A stretch of 8,027 bases of DNA, taken from positions 1 through 8,027 of the forward strand of contig JBBSGP010000087.1 in the NCBI GenBank assembly GCA_038253885.1. Direction: 5' to 3'. Both the position numbers and the translations under genes were made by a program. Below are positions 1 through 6,581 of the stretch, in pieces (the stretch's first letter is position 1; each line of letters opens with the position of its first letter). The notes beneath the pieces were generated by a model that was not told where the DNA came from, did no database searches, and saw only the letters and a list, made by a program, of their open reading frames with translations. The DNA is from JALZAQ01 sp038253885 (GTDB lineage Bacteria; Gemmatimonadota; Gemmatimonadetes; Gemmatimonadales; Gemmatimonadaceae).

Positions 1-1
1 C

Positions 2-673
2 CCGACTATCGACATTCCGACGCGCGATGTGGATGTGCCGCTCAGCGCGCTGGGAGAGCGCCAGGCGACGGCGCTCGGGCGCTGGTTCGCCGCACTGAGC
101 GCCCATCAACGGCCGAACGTGCTCCTGTCCTCGCCCTATCTCCGCGCCCGACAGACGGCGGAGCTGGTCCGCGCGGCCGGGGGAGTCTCCACCGACGTCC
201 ACGATGTCACGGTGGACGAACGCCTTCGCGAGAAGGAGTTCGGCATCCTGGACCGACTCACGACGCGCGGCATCGGCCAGCGTTTTCCGGAGCAAGCCGA
301 TTTTCGGCGGCTGCTCGGGAAATTCTACCACCGGCCGCCCGGCGGGGAGAGCTGGTGCGATGTGATCCTGCGGCTGCGAAGCGCCATCGACACTATCAGC
401 TTGCACCATTGTGGTGATCGCGTCCTCATCGTCTGCCATCAGGTCACGGTGCTCTGCCTGCGCTATCTGCTCGAGTGCATGACGGAGGAGCAGATCCTCG
501 CGATCGATCGGGAGGGAGATGTCGCCAACTGCGGCATCACCTCCTATCGCTTCGACCAGACGCGGGGCAAGCACGGTGGGCTGGTGCTCGACCTCTTCAA
601 CGAGGTGGCGCCACTCGAGGAGGCCGGTGCGCGCGTCACGTCGACTCCCGACGCCCCGGTGGCGACGAAGTGA
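2..673 (+). CDS. Histidine phosphatase family protein (5' partial)
   Basis: Member of the histidine phosphatase superfamily (phosphoglycerate mutase / fructose-2,6-bisphosphatase fold), whose members move or remove phosphate through a phospho-histidine intermediate in the cytoplasm. The reading frame is open to the left edge, so the N-terminal strand with the catalytic RHG motif lies outside the window. Of the 223 visible residues (numbered from nt 2), the rest of the family pattern is clear: PLSALGERQA (13-22), the phosphate-binding arginine in SSPYLRARQTAE (R48), the likely acid/base glutamate in LREKEFG (E77), PGGES (113-117) and the second catalytic histidine in LIVCHQ (H146). The GTG at 29 is not a plausible start because homology begins upstream of it. 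The C-terminal 20 or so residues look like a disordered tail. The stop overlaps the start of nnrD, so the two are probably co-transcribed and translationally coupled. The substrate cannot be told from sequence; a sugar-phosphate or phosphoglycerate phosphatase is likeliest. Confidence 0.9.
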   Translation, partial: PTIDIPTRDVDVPLSALGERQATALGRWFAALSAHQRPNVLLSSPYLRARQTAELVRAAGGVSTDVHDVTVDERLREKEFGILDRLTTRGIGQRFPEQADFRRLLGKFYHRPPGGESWCDVILRLRSAIDTISLHHCGDRVLIVCHQVTVLCLRYLLECMTEEQILAIDREGDVANCGITSYRFDQTRGKHGGLVLDLFNEVAPLEEAGARVTSTPDAPVATK

Positions 674-1578
674 GTCGTGGCGCGGTCGCTGGGGGCAAGA
701 GGGTGCGGCGGGTCAGCGCGACGTTGCTCGCACGGATGCCGCTTCCCGCCATCGATGAGCGCGGCGACAAGGAAGAGCGGGGCCGGGCACTCCTGGTCGG
801 CGGTTCGGCGGAGGTGCCGGGAGCGATCGTCCTCGCGGGTACGGCCGCGCTCCGCGCGGGGGCGGGCAAGCTCAAGCTGGCCACAGCCGCCGCCGTGTCG
901 GCCGAAGTCGGAGTGGCTGTGCCGGAAGCACTCGTCATCGGCCTGCCTCAGACTCGCGATGGCGCGTTTGCGGCGGACGGGGCCGCACGCGTGATCGCTG
1001 AGCTCGATTTCGCGGACGCGCTTCTGCTCGGCCCGGGGATGCGCGAGGGTCGCTCGCTCGTGACCTTCGTTCGACGGGTGGTGAAGGCGATCCGGGTTCA
1101 GACGCTGGTCCTGGATGCCGCGGCGCTCGGCGTCCTGCGACGGAACCCACAGCTCCTTCACCGACTCGAGGGTCGTGCGGTGCTCACCCCCCACGCCGGC
1201 GAGATGGCCGGGATGCTGGGCGTGAAGCGCGACGAGATCGGGCGCGACCCGCTCGCGGCTTCGCTCCGCGCGGGGCGGTTGTTTCATGCCGTGGTCATGC
1301 TCAAGGGCGCGACGACGTTCGTGGCGACGGAACAGGGCGATGCCTTCGCTTACGAAGGTGGCGACGTCGGACTCGCGACATCCGGCTCGGGAGACGTGCT
1401 GGCCGGCATCGTCGTCGGCCTGGCGGCCCAGGGTGCCGATGCGTTGCGCTCGGCCTGCTGGGGCAGCTTCCTCCACGGTGCGGCGGGCAAGGCGTTGGCC
1501 TCGCGACAGGCGCGCATCGGCTTTCTCGCGCGCGAGATCGCGGGCGAGCTCCCGGCGATTCTGCAGCGACTCCGGTAG
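670..1578 (+). CDS. nnrD: ADP/ATP-dependent NAD(P)H-hydrate dehydratase
   Basis: Ribokinase-like enzyme of the YjeF C-terminal/CARKD family. It dehydrates the S form of hydrated NADH or NADPH using ADP (or ATP), which repairs damaged nicotinamide cofactors. Visible motifs in the 302-residue protein: ALLVGGSAEVPGA (40-52), AALRAGAGKLKLAT (59-72), GPGM (121-124), VLDA (147-150), LTPHAGEM (172-179), LKGATT (211-216) and the nucleotide/catalytic loop GLATSGSGDVLAG (234-246) with the probable catalytic aspartate D242. The GTG at 670 is chosen because it forms a GTGA overlap with the phosphatase stop and puts about 37 residues before the first conserved strand. The longer in-frame ATG at 475 would overlap the phosphatase by almost 200 bases. 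There is no YjeF N-terminal epimerase domain (NnrE), so the protein is stand-alone. Position 151 is Ala where the family commonly has Asp (VLDADAL). No clear Shine-Dalgarno precedes the GTG, in keeping with coupling. Confidence 0.93.
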   Translation: MSRGAVAGGKRVRRVSATLLARMPLPAIDERGDKEERGRALLVGGSAEVPGAIVLAGTAALRAGAGKLKLATAAAVSAEVGVAVPEALVIGLPQTRDGAFAADGAARVIAELDFADALLLGPGMREGRSLVTFVRRVVKAIRVQTLVLDAAALGVLRRNPQLLHRLEGRAVLTPHAGEMAGMLGVKRDEIGRDPLAASLRAGRLFHAVVMLKGATTFVATEQGDAFAYEGGDVGLATSGSGDVLAGIVVGLAAQGADALRSACWGSFLHGAAGKALASRQARIGFLAREIAGELPAILQRLR

Positions 1579-1590
1579 CCAGTCGGGTGC

Positions 1591-1616
1591 CCCGCGCAGC
1601 GATTGCGCACCGCGGG
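1591..1616 (+). terminator. Imperfect GC hairpin after nnrD (possible weak terminator)
   Basis: Twelve bases after the nnrD stop, CCCGCG (1591-1596) pairs perfectly with CGCGGG (1611-1616). Inside, GCG (1599-1601) pairs with CGC (1606-1608) around an ATTG loop, separated from the outer stem by a 2x2 mismatch. The following bases (GCCGTATTGATATT) are T-containing but are not a true T-run, so intrinsic termination would be weak. Its position at the end of the operon is the main support; it could equally be chance in GC-rich DNA. It overlaps the proposed -35 at 1603-1608. Confidence 0.3.
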
Positions 1617-1631
1617 CCGTATTGATATTAC
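1603..1631 (+). promoter_or_regulatory. Candidate promoter for the Asp-box/capA pair
   Basis: TTGCGC (1603-1608) and TATTAC (1626-1631) are separated by 17 bases, the spacing expected for a housekeeping sigma factor. Agreement with TTGACA/TATAAT is only 3/6 and 4/6. The region 1620-1630 is the one AT-rich patch in the 127-base gap between nnrD and the next gene. Use of this site would give a leader of roughly 70 bases before the ATG at 1706. Weak evidence from sequence alone. Confidence 0.3.
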
Positions 1632-1705
1632 CTCCTCTGGTACCCCGGGTCGCCCGTTGCTGCGCCCATCGCGCCCGCGTCGTCCACTCTCCACGGCACT
1701 CGTCC

Positions 1706-4700
1706 ATGACATCCTCACGCCTTGTCCTCCTGCTCGCCATCGCAGCGCTCATCACACCGGTGGCCGGAGCCCAGAGCTCGGCCTCGTCCACGACGGCCGC
1801 GGCCCCATCGGCCTCCTCGTCTCCGTCGAGCACCACCACTCTCGACTCGGCGACCCTAGCCGGCTTCCGCTGGCGCTCCGTGGGTCCGGCCAACATGGGC
1901 GGCCGGATCGCCGACATCGCCGGCATCCCGAGCCCCTCGAAGACGTTCTACGTCGCCGCTGCGGGAGGGGGGATCTGGAAGACCACCAACGCCGGCACGA
2001 GCTTCCAGCCCATCTTCGATCACGAGCGCGTGATCTCCATGGGATCGCTCGCGATCGCACCCTCGGACACGAACCAGGTCTGGGCGGGGACGGGAGAGCA
2101 GAACTCGCGCAACTCCATGTCGCCCGGTGGCGGGATCTACAAGAGCACGGACGGCGGTAAGACGTGGAAGCTGATGGGACTGGTGGAGACCCAGCAGATC
2201 GGACGCATCGTCGTGCACCCCACCGATCCGAACGTCGTCTACGTCGCGGCGCTCGGCCACGCCTGGGGCCCCAACAAGGAGAGGGGACTCTACAAGACCA
2301 CCGACGGCGGACAGAGCTGGCAGCTCATCAAGTTCATCAGCGACAAAGCCGGCGTCGTGGACGTGGCGATGGATCCCTCCGATCCGAAGACCCTCTACGC
2401 CTCCAGCTATGAGCGTGTGCGCGGACCCTGGTTCCTCCGGAGCGGCGGACCGGGAAGCGCTCTCTGGAAGACCACCGATGCCGGCGCGACGTGGACGAAG
2501 ATTCAGGGAGCCGGCTGGCCGACGACGACGCTGGGACGCATCGGCCTCGCGATCGCGCGCAGCAACCCGAAGGTCGTCTACGCCATGGTGGAGGCGGACT
2601 CGAGCGCGAACCCCACCGGGAAGAAAGGTGTCGGCAAAGCGCAGACGCTGCAGAACGGGCTCTACCGCACGACCGACGCGGGCAGCACCTGGACGAAGAT
2701 GAACGACAAGGATGTCCGTCCCTTCTACTACTCGCAGGTCCGGGCCGACCCGAAGAACCCCGATCGTGTGTACTGGTCGTCCACTCCCTTCCAGTTCTCG
2801 GATGATGGCGGCAAGACGGTGCGTGGCGGGACGATCGGCATCCACGTGGACCATCATGCGATGTGGATCGACCCGAATGACGCCGAGCACTTCGTCGTCG
2901 GCGACGATGGCGGGGTGTCGCAGACGTGGGATCGGGGCGGGAACTACGATTTCATGAATCACTTCCCGATCGGGCAGTTCTATGAGGTCAGCTACGACAT
3001 GTCCATCCCGTATCGCGTGTGTGGGGGTCTGCAGGACAACGGAAGCTGGTGCGGGCCCAGCCGCAAGAAGAGTGGCGTCATCACCAACGCGGACTGGTTC
3101 ACCGTGGGCGGAGGGGACGGGTTCTACACGGCCCAGGATCCGACAAACCCGAACACGATCTACGCCGAATCGCAGGGCGGCAACATCCAGCGTCTCAACG
3201 CCGCCACCGGCGAATCCGCTTTTCTGACGCGCCCCGGCTGGGCCTCTCGCTATCAGCAGTTCGAGGACTCGGTGATCATCGCGCGCGGCGATACCACCAA
3301 GCCCGAGGTGGGCGAGACCAAGAAGCGGGTCGCCGAGCTGCGTGCTCGCCAGCACGCGGATTCGGCCGAGCTCGACATCCGCTTCAACTGGAACACCCCC
3401 TATTTCCTGTCGCCGCACTCGCCAACGACGTTCTACGCCGCCGGGAACAGGGTGCTCAAGTCCACAAACCGCGGCGACAACATCTATCCGATCTCGCCCG
3501 ACCTCTCCACGCACGACATCCCGAAGGTGCGCTACAGCATCGACTCGACGGGCGGCATCACTCTCGATGCGACCGGGGCCGAGACCTACGGTACGGTGAC
3601 GGCGCTCGCCGAATCGCCGATCCGGCCGGGGCTTCTCTACGCCGGGACTGACGATGGCAACGTCTGGCTCAGCCGAAACGATGGCGCGACCTGGGAGAAC
3701 CTGACGGGGCGATTCCCGGGCGTCCCGCCCAGGACCTACGTCGTCCGCATCGAGCCCTCGCACTTCGACTCCGCCACGTTCTACGTGGCCTTCGACAAGC
3801 ATCGCGAGAACGACTTCGCGCCGTACCTCTACGTGTCGACGGATTACGGGAAGAGCTTCCGCTCGATCGTCAACGATCTGCCCAAGGGCAGCACGGACTT
3901 TCTCCACGTCATCCGCGAAGATCCGGTGAACCGCGACCTCCTGTTCGTGGGGAGCGACCTCGGCGCCTATGCGTCCCTCGATCGCGGCGCACACTGGCAG
4001 AAGTTCATGACCGGCCTTCCGACCGTTCCGGTACACGACCTCAAGATCCATCCGCGTGACCACGAGCTGATCGCGGCGACCCATGGCCGCAGCATCTGGA
4101 TCGTGGACATCGCGGCGCTCGAGCAGATGAACGATAGCGTGATGAAGCAGGTCGCCTATCTGTTCGCGCCGAAGACGGCGTACGAGTACGGCGAGTTCCC
4201 CAGCGGGGAGGGCTCGCCCGGGCACAAGACGTTCGAGTCAGCGAGCGCCCCGTACGGCGCCGAGATCACCTATCGCCTGACATCCGGCTCGCCGCGTACG
4301 CCGGCGAAGATTCTCATCACCGGCGCCAAGGGTGACACGGTGGCGACGCTCAACGGAGCCGGCGGCCCAGGATTGCATCGCGCGATGTGGGATTTCCGCG
4401 GCCGTCCGCCGAAGCCGGGGCCCCTCTCGCCGGCGGCGAAGCGCGACAGCATGGTGAACGCGCGGAAGATGCAGGTGGTCTTCGACTCGCTCGAGAAGGC
4501 CAATGTGGCACCGAAAGCCGTGCTCGAGCGCATCCGCAGCTCGATCGCGAGCGGCGGTGGGCTGGCTGATCTCTTCCGCGGCCGGCGTGGAGGCGGAGGT
4601 GCCTTTCAGTCGCGGCCGGGCGAGGGACCGGTGCCCCGTGCCCCGGGAGCAGGACCGCGCCGCGATACGACCGCGGTGGCGCGCGCCGGCGGCGACACCA

Positions 4701-5086
4701 CCAAGCGATCGCCGAGTGACACGGCCATGGCAATGCGTCGAGACACCGCGATGGGCGCGCGTCGAGACACCGCACTGGCCATGCGTCGAGACACCACACT
4801 GGCCATGCGTCGCGACACGCTGAGAGCCGGTGCGGCGGGTGGCGAAGCGCCGCCCATCGATCAGGACCTCCTCGGCGAGGTGTTCACCGCACTCCGCGCC
4901 AGCGGTGCGCTGGGCCGCGGCTTCGGTTTCGGCGGACGGAATGCGGCGCCGCTCGTCGGGAGCGGTGACTATCTCGTGACCCTCACGGTGGATGGGAAGA
5001 CGATGCAGCAGGTGCTGCGCGTCGAGCGCGCCAACGGGATCGCGGAAGGCACCGGCATCGCCGGGGGAGGCGATGTCGATCCCTGA
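1706..5086 (+). CDS. Secreted VPS10/sortilin-like Asp-box (BNR) beta-propeller protein
   Basis: Exported protein of 1126 residues. Residues 1-22 form a signal peptide (hydrophobic LVLLLAIAALITPVAGA, likely cut before Q23), followed by a Ser/Thr/Ala-rich linker to about 50. Residues 55-800 hold about ten Asp-box turns of the SxDxGxxW type, for example STDGGKTW (147-154), TTDGGQSW (198-205), TTDAGATW (256-263), TTDAGSTW (322-329), SRNDGATW (656-663), STDYGKSF (711-718) and SLDRGAHW (757-764), ending with HGRSIWIVD (793-801). This is the layout of proteins annotated as VPS10-domain, sortilin-like or 'BNR-repeat glycosyl hydrolase'. No catalytic residues for a glycosidase are identifiable, so binding or degradation of extracellular polymer is only a guess. 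A C-terminal beta domain follows (850-898 and GDYLVTLTVDGKTMQQVLRV at 1087-1106), split by a Gly/Arg-rich low-complexity insert with octapeptide repeats (about 945-1045). The ATG at 1706 is chosen because it begins the signal peptide; the frame is open further upstream, but that part overlaps nnrD and lacks a signal. No good Shine-Dalgarno is seen. The 3' end overlaps the capA-like gene by 14 bases. Confidence 0.9.
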   Translation: MTSSRLVLLLAIAALITPVAGAQSSASSTTAAAPSASSSPSSTTTLDSATLAGFRWRSVGPANMGGRIADIAGIPSPSKTFYVAAAGGGIWKTTNAGTSFQPIFDHERVISMGSLAIAPSDTNQVWAGTGEQNSRNSMSPGGGIYKSTDGGKTWKLMGLVETQQIGRIVVHPTDPNVVYVAALGHAWGPNKERGLYKTTDGGQSWQLIKFISDKAGVVDVAMDPSDPKTLYASSYERVRGPWFLRSGGPGSALWKTTDAGATWTKIQGAGWPTTTLGRIGLAIARSNPKVVYAMVEADSSANPTGKKGVGKAQTLQNGLYRTTDAGSTWTKMNDKDVRPFYYSQVRADPKNPDRVYWSSTPFQFSDDGGKTVRGGTIGIHVDHHAMWIDPNDAEHFVVGDDGGVSQTWDRGGNYDFMNHFPIGQFYEVSYDMSIPYRVCGGLQDNGSWCGPSRKKSGVITNADWFTVGGGDGFYTAQDPTNPNTIYAESQGGNIQRLNAATGESAFLTRPGWASRYQQFEDSVIIARGDTTKPEVGETKKRVAELRARQHADSAELDIRFNWNTPYFLSPHSPTTFYAAGNRVLKSTNRGDNIYPISPDLSTHDIPKVRYSIDSTGGITLDATGAETYGTVTALAESPIRPGLLYAGTDDGNVWLSRNDGATWENLTGRFPGVPPRTYVVRIEPSHFDSATFYVAFDKHRENDFAPYLYVSTDYGKSFRSIVNDLPKGSTDFLHVIREDPVNRDLLFVGSDLGAYASLDRGAHWQKFMTGLPTVPVHDLKIHPRDHELIAATHGRSIWIVDIAALEQMNDSVMKQVAYLFAPKTAYEYGEFPSGEGSPGHKTFESASAPYGAEITYRLTSGSPRTPAKILITGAKGDTVATLNGAGGPGLHRAMWDFRGRPPKPGPLSPAAKRDSMVNARKMQVVFDSLEKANVAPKAVLERIRSSIASGGGLADLFRGRRGGGGAFQSRPGEGPVPRAPGAGPRRDTTAVARAGGDTTKRSPSDTAMAMRRDTAMGARRDTALAMRRDTTLAMRRDTLRAGAAGGEAPPIDQDLLGEVFTALRASGALGRGFGFGGRNAAPLVGSGDYLVTLTVDGKTMQQVLRVERANGIAEGTGIAGGGDVDP
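4718..4822 (+). repeat. 24-bp tandem repeat, four units plus a partial fifth
   Basis: Four consecutive 24-base units start at 4718, 4742, 4766 and 4790, and a shortened fifth begins at 4814. Each starts GACAC and most end ATGCGTCGA; units 3 and 4 differ at only three of 24 bases. Because 24 is a multiple of three, the frame is kept. The repeats encode the octapeptide DT-x-x-A-M-R-R (with G-A in unit 2), residues 1005-1036 of the Asp-box protein. Looser DT/RRDT copies upstream (residues 985-1004) suggest older, decayed units. The high identity of the last units points to recent duplication by slippage or unequal crossing-over. Confidence 0.9.
5063..5070 (+). promoter_or_regulatory. Shine-Dalgarno for the capA-like gene, inside the upstream gene
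   Basis: GGGGGAGG ends two bases before the ATG at 5073, while translation of the Asp-box gene is still running to its stop at 5084-5086. This is the strongest Shine-Dalgarno match before any start in the window, although the spacing is short. It decides the 5073 start over the upstream in-frame ATG at 4992, and it suggests re-initiation or coupling between the two genes. Confidence 0.6.
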
Positions 5087-6551
5087 CCACGCCGCCGGCG
5101 GCACTGTCCGATCGCGGTGCACCCGATCCGCGAGGTGCGCCGCCATCGCTCTGGCCGCCCTGGTAGCGGCGTCTCGGAGCGATGGACAGCGACCGGCGTC
5201 GGCACCGACCGCGCTGGCTGGACGACGGACGGTCGGCAGTACTGATGAATTCACCCTCGCCACCGTCGGAGACCTGATCTACGCGCGCCCGGCGTCCGCC
5301 GCGATCGAGCGACGATCGCCGAGGATGCTGGCCATCCTGCGAGGCGCCGACCTGACCTTTGGCAACTTTGAAGGCACGGCGCTCGATCTGCGGCACTTCG
5401 GCGGATCGCCTCAGGCCGAGGCCGGCGGAGCATGGCTGCTCGCCGCGCCGGCGGTGGCCGCGGATCTCCGGTCGATGGGCTTCGACCTGGTGAGTCGCGC
5501 CAACAACCACACCACCGACTGGGGCGTGGAGGGAATGCGCTCAACCGACGAGATCCTGGATGCCGCAGGGATCGTCCACGCCGGAACCGGTCCGAGTCTG
5601 TCGGCCGCGCGGGCGCCGGGATATCTCGATGTCCCTCTGGGCCGCGTCGCCCTCCTCTCCATGGCGTCATCCTTCACGCCGATGTCGCGGGCGGCTGACG
5701 GACTGGGCGAGGTGCCGCCTCGAGCGGGGGTGAACGCCCTCCGCACCGCGGTGAGCGTCGTGCTGTCGCGAGAGCGACTCGCCGTGCTGCGACAGATTCG
5801 CGATGCCCCGTCCACGCCGCGCGGAGCGATCGCCCCGTCGCCGGATACGAGCAGTACCGAGGTGACTCTCTTCGGGGCTCACTACCGTGCGAGCGATCGC
5901 ATCGGCGATGGCGTCGCGCTCGAGTTCGAGATGGATTCCTCCGACGAGCAGGGCATCCTGCGCAGCATCCGCCAGGCACGCGCAACCTCCGACATCGTGA
6001 TCGCGACGATCCACGCACACGAGCCCGGCAACGGCAGCGAGCAGCCGGCCAACTTTCTTCCACCGCTCGCGCACGCCGCCATCGATGCGGGCGCCGACGC
6101 GTTCGTCGGGCATGGGCCACACCAGCTGCGCGGGATCGAGATCTACAAGGGCCGGCCGATCTTCTACAGTCTCGGTAATTTCTTCTTTCAGGAGATCCTG
6201 CAGCAGCCGCTCACTCCGGATGCGTGGGCGCAGATGCGGGTCGATCCACATGCTCCGAACGCGATGACGGAAGCCGAGTTCGACGAACGCCGCCGGCTTC
6301 GCTATTTCCGCGAGGACATCTGGTACCAGAGTGTCATCGCGGTCAGTCGTTATCGGGCGGGCCGTGTCGCCGAGATCCGCCTCTATCCGGTGGAGTTGGG
6401 GCACGACGGCCCCGATGCGTGGCGCGGTGTGCCGGGCATGGCGCAGCCGGAGATGGCGCGTACGATTCTGGAGCGGCTTCGCCGTCTGTCGCAGCCGCTG
6501 GGAACGACGATCGCGATCGAGGGAGATGTCGGAGTGGTCCGCGTCCCCTGA
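5073..6551 (+). CDS. CapA family protein (exported metallophosphoesterase-like)
   Basis: Member of the CapA/PgsA family (PGA_cap domain, related to calcineurin-like phosphoesterases), named after the poly-gamma-glutamate capsule protein. Of 492 residues, 1-34 look like a signal peptide (Arg-rich n-region, then CAAIALAALVAA); no lipobox cysteine is seen. Probable metal-site and family motifs: ATVGDLIYA (63-71, D67), ADLTFGNFEG (92-101), DLVSRANNHTTDWG (138-151), IHAHE (313-317), GHGPHQLRGIEIYKG (346-360) and IFYSLGNFFFQ (363-373). The protein is longer than a typical CapA of about 350-400 residues: there is an extra stretch at about 203-290 and a C-terminal extension with FREDIWYQSV and IRLYPVELG. 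The ATG at 5073 is chosen for its Shine-Dalgarno and signal peptide. It overlaps the upstream gene by 14 bases. No capB, capC or pgs partner is in view, so a capsule role is not supported; a generic cell-envelope phosphoesterase is as likely. Confidence 0.9.
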   Translation: MSIPDHAAGGTVRSRCTRSARCAAIALAALVAASRSDGQRPASAPTALAGRRTVGSTDEFTLATVGDLIYARPASAAIERRSPRMLAILRGADLTFGNFEGTALDLRHFGGSPQAEAGGAWLLAAPAVAADLRSMGFDLVSRANNHTTDWGVEGMRSTDEILDAAGIVHAGTGPSLSAARAPGYLDVPLGRVALLSMASSFTPMSRAADGLGEVPPRAGVNALRTAVSVVLSRERLAVLRQIRDAPSTPRGAIAPSPDTSSTEVTLFGAHYRASDRIGDGVALEFEMDSSDEQGILRSIRQARATSDIVIATIHAHEPGNGSEQPANFLPPLAHAAIDAGADAFVGHGPHQLRGIEIYKGRPIFYSLGNFFFQEILQQPLTPDAWAQMRVDPHAPNAMTEAEFDERRRLRYFREDIWYQSVIAVSRYRAGRVAEIRLYPVELGHDGPDAWRGVPGMAQPEMARTILERLRRLSQPLGTTIAIEGDVGVVRVP

Positions 6552-6581
6552 TCTGCGTGCGCGTGCCTGGAGGGCGGTCGT

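Noticed and set aside
1286..1705. N-terminal extension of the Asp-box gene's frame
   Set aside because: It overlaps nnrD in another frame, is Arg/Ser/Ala-rich, and would bury a clear signal peptide that starts at 1706.
544..1926. 460-residue minus-strand open frame across nnrD and the following gap
   Set aside because: Low-complexity Arg/Ala composition with no motif. It spans two well-supported plus-strand genes and their intergenic gap.
1856..4225. 789-residue open frame antisense to the Asp-box gene
   Set aside because: It is a shadow of GC-rich codon use on the other strand: it has no recognisable domain, is Arg/Val/Gly-rich, and lies wholly opposite a gene with clear Asp-box motifs.
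4718..4822. CRISPR-like array
   Set aside because: The units are directly adjacent with no spacers and keep the reading frame, so this is a coding tandem repeat.
4992..5072. Earlier ATG for the capA-like gene
   Set aside because: It would add 27 Cys/Arg-rich residues before the signal peptide and lies deep in the upstream gene. The 5073 ATG has a strong Shine-Dalgarno.
4238..5263. 341-residue minus-strand open frame with STHGQCGVSTHGQ-type repeats
   Set aside because: Its repeats are just the antisense reading of the 24-bp tandem repeat in the propeller gene; nothing else supports it.
6552..6581. Bidirectional terminator between the convergent genes
   Set aside because: The 30 bases contain no inverted repeat of useful length and no T-run on either strand.
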